This document shows, in pieces, positions 6,084-12,220 of a stretch of 12,220 nt of DNA; positions within the stretch are counted from its first letter, which is position 1, and each line of letters opens with the position of its first letter. The notes beneath the pieces were generated by a model that was not told the DNA's origin, did no database searches, and worked only from the letters and a program-made list of their open reading frames with translations. This stretch comes from Angelakisella sp. (GTDB taxonomy: Bacteria > Bacillota > Clostridia > Oscillospirales > Ruminococcaceae): contig WSMP01000037.1 in NCBI GenBank assembly GCA_013316495.1, positions 1 to 12,220 of the forward strand, in the 5' to 3' direction. Made by a program: the position numbers and the translations under genes.

Positions 6084-6599
6084 ATGCGTGAGGAAAGGAT
6101 CCCAAAGGAAAGGGCGTTGGAGGATATAAACATCCTTATTGAGCGGCTGGCGCTGCTCCACGTCGCCTACGCCCGCACCCTGGAGCGGGAGCTGCCGCCG
6201 GAGCGGGCCAAGGAGCTGACCGAAAAGGCCATCCTGGAATACGGCAGGCTGGCGGCGGAGTCGGTGACCCAAAAGCTGGAGGAGCAGGGCCTTGCCCCCA
6301 CCCTGGCAAACTACCGCCTGGGGAAGGACCTGCCCTCCATGGGCTGGGACTACGGCCCCATCGGGATGCCGCCGGAAAAGCCCCACGGCAAAATCAGCAA
6401 GGTGACCCGCTGCCCCCTGGCGGAGGTTTGGAAAAGCCTGGGGGAGGAGGGGCTGCGCCTGGGCCGGTACTACTGCTGGGTGGACCAGGCCAAATACGCC
6501 GCCTACGGCAAGGGCTACCGCTGCCTCCACGATAAAAACACCATGGACGGCGACGACTGCTGCGTCATCCGGGTGGAGCTGGAAGCACCGGAGGAATAA
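6084..6599 (+). CDS. L-2-amino-thiazoline-4-carboxylic acid hydrolase family protein
   Basis: This 171-residue soluble protein resembles the family named for the Pseudomonas enzyme that opens L-2-amino-thiazoline-4-carboxylate on the way to L-cysteine. Most members are uncharacterised and the substrate here is unknown. The N-terminal half is helical and charged (residues 1-80). The second half carries the pattern I used for the call: T-R-C-P-L-A-E-V-W about residues 111-119, Y-Y-C-W-V-D at about 132-137, then a Y-G-K-G-Y segment, L-H-D-K-N and G-D-D-C-C at about 155-159. The repeated conserved cysteines and acidic residues suggest a metal or thiol site. ATG 6084 is preceded by AAAAGGGTG at about 8 bases; the frame is open to 5997 but that stretch contains the promoter. 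The gene has its own promoter and a strong terminator, so it appears monocistronic. Confidence 0.65.
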   Translation: MREERIPKERALEDINILIERLALLHVAYARTLERELPPERAKELTEKAILEYGRLAAESVTQKLEEQGLAPTLANYRLGKDLPSMGWDYGPIGMPPEKPHGKISKVTRCPLAEVWKSLGEEGLRLGRYYCWVDQAKYAAYGKGYRCLHDKNTMDGDDCCVIRVELEAPEE

Positions 6600-6646
6600 G
6601 GGAAAGGCCGCTGTGCACCTTGACGCACAGCGGCCTTTCCTTATCC
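6596..6646. terminator. Strong terminator shared by convergent genes
   Basis: The 16-pair perfect stem GGAAAGGCCGCTGTGC (6601-6616) with GCACAGCGGCCTTTCC (6625-6640) closes an eight-base loop and is followed by TTATCCTGTTTTTG. It starts right after the stop of the plus-strand gene. For the minus-strand operon ending at 6661 it is also well placed, though the T-run on that side is weaker. Confidence 0.9.
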
Positions 6647-6660
6647 TGTTTTTGAAAATC

Positions 6661-7392
6661 TCATACCACAAAGCCGTCCCCGGCGTAGGGGAAGAAGGCG
6701 GAAAAGCTCTCCGCGTAGGCGATGGCCCCGTTGCCGGAAAGACGCCGGGCGTGGTTGCCCCGCATGGCGGCCCGGTCGGTGTAATACTGGATTAGGTGGC
6801 TTTGGGCCTGGAAGCAGGCCATCGCCGCCTTCTTTTGGGGAAAGGAATCGGTGATGTCGATGAAGCACCCCGGCCGGTAGCGGCTCAGCTCGGTTTGGTG
6901 GGGCTCGAAGCCGAAGATACCCATCTGCCGGGTGGCGGCGGTATCCCCCACCTGGACGCCGGCAGAGTTGGAGATGACGCTGCACCGGAAGACCAGCTCG
7001 CTCACCTGGTTGTGGTCCGGGTTCAGGATGTCAAACCGGTCGTGGCTTAGGAGGATATCCGGCCGGAACCGGCGGAGCTCCTCCACTAGGCGGCTTTCCA
7101 GCTCCGGGGTGGCCCGGAGGGGGTAGTCCTCCAGCTCCCAGCACTGTAGGTTCTGGATACCCAGGGCCTTTGCGGCGGCGAAGGTTTCCCGGCGGCGGAT
7201 GTCCGCCACCTCCTGGGGGGTTACCCCTGGGGTTTTCCACAGGTGGTTGGATTCCCCACGCACCCCCAGGCTAAGGACAATCACCCGGACAGGGGCACCC
7301 TTTTGGATATAATGGGCGATGGTCCCCCCCGCCCGCCAGACGTAGTCCGCCGCGTGGGCGCTGACCACCAGCAGCCGTTTTTTCTCTTCCAT
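6661..7392 (-). CDS. PIG-L fold protein of the 4-oxalomesaconate hydratase (GalB) type
   Basis: The protein has 243 residues. The PIG-L/LmbE fold normally gives zinc-dependent N-deacetylases with an A-H-P-D-D motif. Here the motif is A-H-A-A-D (H13, D16): the two presumed zinc ligands remain but the general-base aspartate is alanine at position 15. The third ligand may be H127 in N-P-D-H-N. Other segments agree, from memory, with GalB of Pseudomonas putida, a PIG-L-fold hydratase of the gallate pathway: Y-V-W-R-A-G-G, R-G-E-S-x2-L-W (45-52), D-Y-P-L-R (89-93), F-E-P-H-Q and K-K-A-A-M near the C-terminus. GalB adds water to 4-oxalomesaconate (4-carboxy-2-hydroxymuconate), giving 4-carboxy-4-hydroxy-2-oxoadipate. 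The start ATG 7392 lies 15 bases after the amidohydrolase stop, with a G/A-rich site upstream. It is the last gene of the operon whose first gene is an aldolase for that same product. Hydratase assignment is good at family level; the real substrate is inferred. Confidence 0.75.
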   Translation of the reverse strand: MEEKKRLLVVSAHAADYVWRAGGTIAHYIQKGAPVRVIVLSLGVRGESNHLWKTPGVTPQEVADIRRRETFAAAKALGIQNLQCWELEDYPLRATPELESRLVEELRRFRPDILLSHDRFDILNPDHNQVSELVFRCSVISNSAGVQVGDTAATRQMGIFGFEPHQTELSRYRPGCFIDITDSFPQKKAAMACFQAQSHLIQYYTDRAAMRGNHARRLSGNGAIAYAESFSAFFPYAGDGFVV

Positions 7393-7407
7393 GCTCCTTT
7401 CCCCCTT

Positions 7408-8541
7408 TCAACCGCAAAGCTCCTGGGAGCGCCACACCAGCACCCCGTCCAGAAGGGTAGCCATAGGCAGCACCAGCTGGCGCCCGTTCCGCCGCTCCCC
7501 CTCGGTGTCCACAAATTCCACCGGCCGCTCCGCCACCCGCAGGATGGCGATATCGGCGCAGCTGCCAGGGGCCAGGGTCCCCAGCTCTCCCTCCTCCCCC
7601 ATAAGGCGCGCGGGGGTGGAGGTGACACAGGCCAAAATCTTTTCCAAAGGGACCCCCAGCAGCAGGAACTTGGAGAGCACGCTTAAAAGGTTATAGAGGG
7701 GAGGCTTGCACCAGGTGACGGTGTTTAGGTCGGTGCTGATAATGTCTGGGAGAAACCTGGCCTCCACCGCTTTTTCCGCAACGGGAAAGGAGAAGTTGGC
7801 GGAGCCGTGGCAGCAGTCGAAGAGAACGCCCCGCTCCCTGGCCTCCCACAGGGCGGGAGGGATGTCCCCGTTCTCGAAGATGGTGTTCCCCCGGCCGTGA
7901 TAGAGGTGGCAGAAGACGTCCCCCGGCCGCAGCCGTCCCACCAGCTTCGACTGGAGAACAGGGGGATCGGTGACATGGACCACCAGGCTTTTTTGGAACT
8001 TTTCCGCCAGCTCCAGGGCCGCCTCCAGGGGCCGGAGACCAGCGTCCCCCACCACATTGCGGCTGACTCGGAGCTTGAAGCCTAGGAGCTTATCCCCCGC
8101 CAGCTCCACCGCCTCCTGGAACTTTTCCATATTCCACCGCTCCGGACGCAGCAGCTCCGGGTATTGGTGGGTCACCTGACCGGTGGGGCTGATGTGGAGA
8201 AAGAATTTGGTTTTGATGCGGCAGAGGGCCAGCCGGTCCAGAAAGCTGCGGTAGGTGGAAACGCCGGAGCTTCCGGCATCCACCACAGTGGTGACGCCGT
8301 AGGGCAGCATGGCCAAATCCGGGTTGGCGCCGGAATCGGTGCCCCGTTCGTAGATGTGGGCGTGAAAATCAATGAGGCCGGGGGTGACCAGGCAGCCGGA
8401 GGCGTCGATGGTTGTTTTGGCCTCCATCCCCTCCTCCCAGGGGATGATGCGGCGGCCCTTCACCGCCACCGGAGCGCTTTGGTCGATTCCCCTGGCGGGG
8501 TCCAGTACCCGGCCGTTTTGGATGAGAATATCCGCTGTCAT
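7408..8541 (-). CDS. Amidohydrolase/deacetylase family metallohydrolase
   Basis: This 377-residue cytoplasmic enzyme belongs to the amidohydrolase superfamily, in the branch of EF0837/Atu3266, for which hydrolysis of O-acetyl esters of alpha-hydroxy acids (acetyl-(R)-mandelate) and N-acetyl amino acids has been reported. The binuclear metal site looks complete: H60-x-H62 in D-F-H-A-H, the carbamylatable lysine K156 in G-F-K-L-R-V-S, H189 in V-V-H-V-T-D, H212 in C-H-L-Y-H-G and catalytic D271 in I-S-T-D-L. The N-terminal A-D-I-L-I-Q-N-G-R-V and C-terminal G-S-C-A-D-I-A segments form the usual small beta domain. ATG 8541 overlaps the TRAP permease stop codon by four bases (ATGA), with AAGGGGG (8549-8555) 7 bases upstream, so translation is coupled. 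In this operon it may deacylate the imported compound. True substrate unknown. Confidence 0.85.
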   Translation of the reverse strand: MTADILIQNGRVLDPARGIDQSAPVAVKGRRIIPWEEGMEAKTTIDASGCLVTPGLIDFHAHIYERGTDSGANPDLAMLPYGVTTVVDAGSSGVSTYRSFLDRLALCRIKTKFFLHISPTGQVTHQYPELLRPERWNMEKFQEAVELAGDKLLGFKLRVSRNVVGDAGLRPLEAALELAEKFQKSLVVHVTDPPVLQSKLVGRLRPGDVFCHLYHGRGNTIFENGDIPPALWEARERGVLFDCCHGSANFSFPVAEKAVEARFLPDIISTDLNTVTWCKPPLYNLLSVLSKFLLLGVPLEKILACVTSTPARLMGEEGELGTLAPGSCADIAILRVAERPVEFVDTEGERRNGRQLVLPMATLLDGVLVWRSQELCG

Positions 8542-10415
8542 AGGGTTTCCCCCTTCTGTTTTTGGTTTATTGCCCGGCGGCTCCAGTTCCAAAGGTCCAG
8601 CAGGCCCCCCGCCAGAAGACCGGCGGCGTTGGCCCAAAGGGGCCGGGGCAGGATGAGAGCGATGCCGCAGGCCAGGAAGGCCAGGCGCTGGAGGCGGCCC
8701 AGGTCCCGGAACAGCCACCCGATGATGGCGAGGGACAGCAAGACGCACCCCAGCAGGGCGGTGCCGATGGCAAAGAAAATCATCCCCGGCTCCCCCATCA
8801 GAAGCAGCTCGTTGTTGTAGACAAAGACAAAGGGGACGATGAGGCCGGCGGCGGCCAGCTTCATGGCCTGTCCCCCGGTCCGCCAAAGGGTGCCGCCGGA
8901 GATGCCGCAGGCAGCGAAGACCGCCAGGGCCACCGGAGGGGTGAGGGTGGCGATGGAGCCAAAGTGGAGGATGAAAAGATGGACCGCCAGCTTAGCTACC
9001 CCCATCTTGATGATAACCGGGGCCACCAGCACCGAAAGGACCACGTAGGAGGCGGAGGTGGGCAGGCCCATCCCCAGGATGAGGCAGACCACCATGGTGA
9101 GCACCAGCATCAGCAAAAGGCTGCCGCCGGAGATAAGCTCGATGATGCCGCTGACCTTGAGGCCGAAGCCGGTGATGTTGATGCAGCCGGTGATGATTCC
9201 CGCCAGAAGGCAGGCGGCGGAGATGGTAGCCATCCCCCGCGCGGTGCCCACCAGCTTTTTGGAGATGTTTTCCCGGCTGAGGCGCTCCCGGCGAAACAGC
9301 ACCCCCACGGCGATGGCGGTGAGGGCTGCCCACAGGGCGCACCGCTGGGCGCTTTTTCCCAGTATCATAAGGCCGATGAGCACCGCCAGGGGAATCAGGT
9401 AGTACCAGCCGCTTTTTAAAATCTCCCCCAGCTTTTTAATTTCCATATCCGCCGCCGAGACGTCATATTTCCAGGAGTACACCAGCACCGAGCTGGAAAG
9501 GGTGAGGTAATAGAGCACCGCGGGCACCAGGGCCGCCAGGGCGATCTGCCCGTAGGCGATGCCGGTGACCTCGCTCATAATAAAGGCCACCGAGCCCATC
9601 ACCGGGGGCATAATCTGACCGCCGCCGGAGGCCACCGCCTCCACCGCGCCGGCGGTGTCCTTATCAAAGCTGATTTTTTTCATCAGGGGGATGGTGAAGG
9701 TGCCGGTGGTGACCACGTTGGCCGGTCCGGAGCCGCTGATCATCCCCATAAGCATACTGGAATAGATGGAGGCCTGGGCCGCCCCGCCCTTGGCCCTGCC
9801 GGTGAGGGAGAAGGCCAGGTCCACAAAGAAGCTCCCGGCGCCGATGAGGTCCAGCACCGCGCCGAAAAAGATAAAGATGAAGATAAAGCGGGAGCAGGTT
9901 ACCAGGGCGGTGCCGAACATCCCTTCCGAGCCCACCAGGAGATAGGGGGCCAGGCGGCTTAAGGAGACCTTGGCGGTTTTGAACATCCCAGGGATCTTGT
10001 TGCCGTAAAGGGTGTACAGCAGGAAGACGATGGCAATAAGGGGCAGCGCCTTCCCCAGGGCCTTGTAGCCGATTATCAGGGCCAGGAAAATCTGGCAGAT
10101 TGCCAGGGCCACCTCAAGGCGGGAGTAAAGGCCGGAGGCGTTGGCCAGGGTATCGCTGGCAGAAAAAAGGCCGTAGACACACGCCAGGGAGGCGGCCAGG
10201 AGGAGAAAGTCCACCACCGGTCCCGTCCGCCCCTTTGTGGGCTTGGATAGAAGAAAGACGGCGGCGATGAAGGCCCAGTGGATGCCCGCCTGCTTGTAGC
10301 CGGAGACGATCCACAAGGGGGAGGCGGTGAGAAGCTGGAAGAGGGTGAGACCCGCGGCGAAAAGGACAAGGAGGGCGGCCACCCACCTGGGCTCGGTTTT
10401 TTCAGGCTTCGTCAT
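8538..10415 (-). CDS. TRAP transporter fused permease (TAXI type, DctQM fusion)
   Basis: This is a 625-residue polytopic membrane protein. TRAP transporters couple uptake of organic acids to an ion gradient using a separate binding protein; in the TAXI subgroup the small and large membrane subunits are usually one chain, as here. The first 130 or so residues hold about four hydrophobic helices (DctQ-like) after a short charged N-terminus. The remainder has many helices and the large-subunit motifs, including S-G-S-G-P-A-N-V-V-T-T-G-T-F-T-I-P at about 240-256 and G-M-G-L-P-T-S-A-S-Y-V-V in the second half. Two or three further hydrophobic segments close the chain. ATG 10415 has AGAGG (10422-10426) at 6 bases. 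The binding-protein stop is only 16 bases upstream and the next gene overlaps by four bases, so the whole set is one transcript. The ligand is not deducible from sequence. Confidence 0.93.
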   Translation of the reverse strand: MTKPEKTEPRWVAALLVLFAAGLTLFQLLTASPLWIVSGYKQAGIHWAFIAAVFLLSKPTKGRTGPVVDFLLLAASLACVYGLFSASDTLANASGLYSRLEVALAICQIFLALIIGYKALGKALPLIAIVFLLYTLYGNKIPGMFKTAKVSLSRLAPYLLVGSEGMFGTALVTCSRFIFIFIFFGAVLDLIGAGSFFVDLAFSLTGRAKGGAAQASIYSSMLMGMISGSGPANVVTTGTFTIPLMKKISFDKDTAGAVEAVASGGGQIMPPVMGSVAFIMSEVTGIAYGQIALAALVPAVLYYLTLSSSVLVYSWKYDVSAADMEIKKLGEILKSGWYYLIPLAVLIGLMILGKSAQRCALWAALTAIAVGVLFRRERLSRENISKKLVGTARGMATISAACLLAGIITGCINITGFGLKVSGIIELISGGSLLLMLVLTMVVCLILGMGLPTSASYVVLSVLVAPVIIKMGVAKLAVHLFILHFGSIATLTPPVALAVFAACGISGGTLWRTGGQAMKLAAAGLIVPFVFVYNNELLLMGEPGMIFFAIGTALLGCVLLSLAIIGWLFRDLGRLQRLAFLACGIALILPRPLWANAAGLLAGGLLDLWNWSRRAINQKQKGETL

Positions 10416-10431
10416 AGGGAACCTCTTTTCT

Positions 10432-11451
10432 TTACTGGAGCCAGCCCTGCTCCTGGTAGTACCGGAGGGCGCCAGGGTGGATGGGAATGGGCAGCTCCGC
10501 CACCGTCTGGGGGGTGATGTACTTGCAGGATTCATTGGCGTCCACAAAATCGGCGGTATTTTCCATAACCGTCTTTACAAATTCGTAGGCCACCTCCTCC
10601 GGCATATCCTCGTTGACGAAAAAGCAGGTGGTGAGGGCCACCGCCTCCACCGGGTGGCTGATGCCGGAATAGGTATCCGCGGGGATACTGCTTTGGGTGA
10701 AGTAGGGGAGGTCCCCCAGGAGGGAATCGATCTTCTCCTGCTCCAGGTCCAAAAGCTCCAAGGGGGTGGTGACGCAGGCGTTGGTGACGCCGGACACCGG
10801 GGCGCCCCCCACCAGGAAGGCGGCGTCAATGTCCCCGTCGGAAAGCATGGTGCACATCTCGCCAGTGGTGAGGTAGTAGGCCTCAAGGTCCTTCTCCCAG
10901 TCGATGCCGTAATACCCCAGCAGCGCCTTGGAGGCCACCGCATGGGAGGAACCGGCGGTGCCCAGGCAGACCTTTTTGCCCGCCAGATCCTGCCAGCTTT
11001 GGATGCTGGAATCCTTCCGCACCAGCATGTGGGAGACCGAGGGGTATAGGGCCATCAGCCCCATAATGGGCCGCTTTCCGGCCTCCCCGAAGGAGCCGGT
11101 TCCGTTGTAGGCGTCATAAAGGGCGTCGGTGTTTGCCATGCCGATGTCAATTTCCCCGCTGCTCACCAGGCCGATGTTCTCCACGCCCCCGGCGGTGGAG
11201 GCCACCAGCACCTCCAGGCTGCCGGAGGCCTTGCTTACGGTGTTGCCGATGGCCGCCCCCACAAAGTAGTAGGTGCCGGAGGTGGCGGCGGTGCCCATGG
11301 TCAGGTCGGTGGGGGGAAGGGGAGCGGCGCCCTGGGAGCCGCCGTTTTCAGGCTCCGGGGAGGAGGGGGAAGCGGGGGCTTCCTTCCCTCCGCAGGCCCC
11401 CAGGCAAAGCACCAAAGCAAAAGCCAGCAGGTATGAAAGCGTCTTTTTCAT
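10432..11451 (-). CDS. TAXI family TRAP transporter solute-binding lipoprotein
   Basis: This 339-residue protein is the extracytoplasmic binding partner of the fused permease. Residues 1-19 are a lipoprotein signal peptide ending in L-G-A-C with C20 as the lipid-bearing cysteine, followed by a Pro/Ser/Glu-rich linker to about residue 48. The mature domain begins M-G-T-A-A-T-S-G-T-Y-Y-F-V-G, the usual TAXI start, and includes I-D-I-G-M-A-N-T-D at about 107-115 and G-T-A-G-S-S-H-A-V-A at about 164-173, the hinge and ligand loops of this family. TAXI proteins are known to bind glutamate or glutamine-like acids and other carboxylates, but many are unassigned. ATG 11451 is preceded by an AAGGATGG-type site (11461-11468). 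The gene lies 42 bases after the aldolase and 16 before the permease. Length is normal. Confidence 0.92.
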   Translation of the reverse strand: MKKTLSYLLAFALVLCLGACGGKEAPASPSSPEPENGGSQGAAPLPPTDLTMGTAATSGTYYFVGAAIGNTVSKASGSLEVLVASTAGGVENIGLVSSGEIDIGMANTDALYDAYNGTGSFGEAGKRPIMGLMALYPSVSHMLVRKDSSIQSWQDLAGKKVCLGTAGSSHAVASKALLGYYGIDWEKDLEAYYLTTGEMCTMLSDGDIDAAFLVGGAPVSGVTNACVTTPLELLDLEQEKIDSLLGDLPYFTQSSIPADTYSGISHPVEAVALTTCFFVNEDMPEEVAYEFVKTVMENTADFVDANESCKYITPQTVAELPIPIHPGALRYYQEQGWLQ

Positions 11452-11493
11452 GGGTTGTAACCATCCTTTCCAAATCGTAAAACCGGTATGTAT

Positions 11494-12162
11494 TTAGGAA
11501 ATGACCCCCTTGGCCCGGAGCGTGTCGTCAATGGCGGGCTTTACAAGCACCCCCCTTTTGATTTCCGCCATCCGGGTTTCCTCGTAGCTTCGCTTTTTCC
11601 GCCCATCGGCCAGGACCTTTTCCGCGTCGGCGGGGGGAATCACAACAACGCCGTTTTCATCCCCCACAATGAGATCCCCCGGATGCACCGGCACACCCCC
11701 GCAGGAGATAGGGTAACCAAATTCCCCAGGGCCATCCTTGCCCCCCACGGCGGGGGTGACGAACCGGGCAAAGATGGGGTAGGCCTTTTCCTTCAGCTGC
11801 TGGATATCCCGGATGCCCCCGTCGATGACGATGCCGGCCATCCCCGCCTGGAAGGCCGCGGTGGCAATAAGCTCCCCCAGAATGCTGCTGGTGGTGCAGC
11901 CACAGGTATCCACCACCAGGACGTCCCCCGGCCGCACCAGCCCCAGGCTTTTGTGGAGCATCAGGTTATCCCCCGGCCGCAGCCGCAGGGTGGCCGCCGG
12001 GCCTGCTATGGAGCGCCGCTCCAGGATGGGCTTGATGGCAGGGTCCATGGTGTTGAAGTGGTTCATCCCGTCGCTGATGGCGGGGGTGCCCAGCGCCTCC
12101 AGGGCGGCGGCCAGCTCCAGCGGGGGGCGGGGCCAATCCGGGGCGATGCGAAAGCCCACCAT
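11494..12162 (-). CDS. RraA-family aldolase, 4-carboxy-4-hydroxy-2-oxoadipate / 4-hydroxy-4-methyl-2-oxoglutarate type
   Basis: This 222-residue protein has the RraA fold. Members of this group are divalent-metal class II aldolases that split 4-carboxy-4-hydroxy-2-oxoadipate to pyruvate and oxaloacetate, and often decarboxylate oxaloacetate; others are RNase E inhibitors, which a Firmicute would not need in the E. coli form. Visible: the N-terminal G-F-R-I, P-G-D-N-L-M-L-H-K (63-71), G-D-V-L-V-V-D (79-85), G-E-L-I-A-T-A-A (96-103) and I-D-G-G-I-R-D (113-119). R118 and D119 fit the substrate and metal site. The residue 21 before R118 is E97, where aldolases described in the literature have Asp (D-x20-R-D). 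The only ribosome site (GGAAGGG) touches the ATG directly, and LysR coding sequence runs right up to it, so the 5' context looks rearranged although the protein N-terminus is normal. It heads the transporter operon. Confidence 0.8.
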   Translation of the reverse strand: MVGFRIAPDWPRPPLELAAALEALGTPAISDGMNHFNTMDPAIKPILERRSIAGPAATLRLRPGDNLMLHKSLGLVRPGDVLVVDTCGCTTSSILGELIATAAFQAGMAGIVIDGGIRDIQQLKEKAYPIFARFVTPAVGGKDGPGEFGYPISCGGVPVHPGDLIVGDENGVVVIPPADAEKVLADGRKKRSYEETRMAEIKRGVLVKPAIDDTLRAKGVIS

Positions 12163-12164
12163 CC

Positions 12165-12220
12165 CTTCCGGACCCGGTTGAAGAGCTTCACCCCCAGGCG
12201 GTTTTCCAGGCTGCGGATAA
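12165..12220 (-). pseudogene. LysR-type regulator fragment, cut at the aldolase start (rest outside window)
   Basis: In the minus-strand frame beginning at 12218 the DNA reads I-R-S-L-E-N-R-L-G-V-K-L-F-N-R followed by V-R-K-G. This is the recognition-helix and wing signature of LysR family regulators (L-E-x2-L-G-x2-L-F-x-R), normally near residues 35-50 of a protein of about 300. A real LysR would go on with a segment ending L-T-x-A-G; instead the frame runs into the aldolase gene out of register and stops at TGA 12063-12065. The regulator therefore lacks its effector domain here. Its N-terminus lies beyond the window. It could be a deletion remnant, a short DNA-binding-only product, or an assembly junction. 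Confidence 0.6.

Noticed and set aside
8562..9419. Plus-strand open frame opposite the TRAP permease (285 codons)
   Set aside because: Its composition is dominated by Gly, Gln, Asp and His from antisense reading of membrane-helix codons. No homology was recognised, and the permease on the other strand is certain.
10327..11049. Plus-strand open frame opposite the TAXI binding protein (240 codons)
   Set aside because: It is antisense to a well-matched TAXI lipoprotein and shows no motif.
11452..11493. Internal promoter or attenuator between the aldolase and TAXI genes
   Set aside because: The 42-base gap holds only a ribosome-binding site; no hexamer pair or hairpin was seen.

Overview
The window looks like chromosomal DNA of a GC-rich, endospore-forming anaerobic Firmicute, probably a Clostridia member near Oscillospiraceae. 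The support is an intact spmA-spmB pair, an AbrB/SpoVT-type regulator whose promoter contains a Spo0A-box-like site, Gram-positive lipoprotein signals on a class B sortase and a solute-binding protein, AT-rich promoters with good sigma-A hexamers, and A/G-rich Shine-Dalgarno sites. The genus is a guess. No tRNA, rRNA, CRISPR array, insertion sequence or phage gene was seen.

Left part, plus strand (1-4312): the tail of a YhcH/YjgK/YiaL-family gene ends in a strong terminator. It is followed by a Cof-type HAD phosphatase behind two overlapping promoters. A 360-base gap then carries a terminator candidate, a TTGACA/TAAAAT promoter and a leader hairpin. Pyruvate kinase (pyk) follows, with the extra C-terminal PEP-utiliser-type domain, and then a lipoprotein-anchored class B sortase. 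A bidirectional terminator separates these from the convergent regulator gene.

Middle part (4431-6646): an AbrB-type regulator with a C-terminal four-cysteine zinc ribbon lies on the minus strand. Divergent from it on the plus strand are spmA and spmB (spore maturation), then a small protein of the L-2-amino-thiazoline-4-carboxylate hydrolase family with its own promoter, and a strong terminator.

Right part, minus strand (12220 down to 6661): a tightly packed five-gene operon with the order RraA-type aldolase, TAXI solute-binding lipoprotein, fused TRAP permease, amidohydrolase/deacetylase, PIG-L-fold hydratase of the GalB type. The first and last genes resemble the two consecutive enzymes that turn 4-oxalomesaconate into 4-carboxy-4-hydroxy-2-oxoadipate and then into pyruvate plus oxaloacetate. 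The transporter and acyl-hydrolase between them suggest uptake and deacylation of a substituted polycarboxylate that feeds central carbon metabolism. This is the most interesting unit in the window, because the known version of the pathway serves aerobic gallate/protocatechuate breakdown. Directly upstream of the aldolase start codon, the DNA-binding signature of a LysR-type regulator is cut off, so the operon seems to have lost, or been fused to, its regulator gene.
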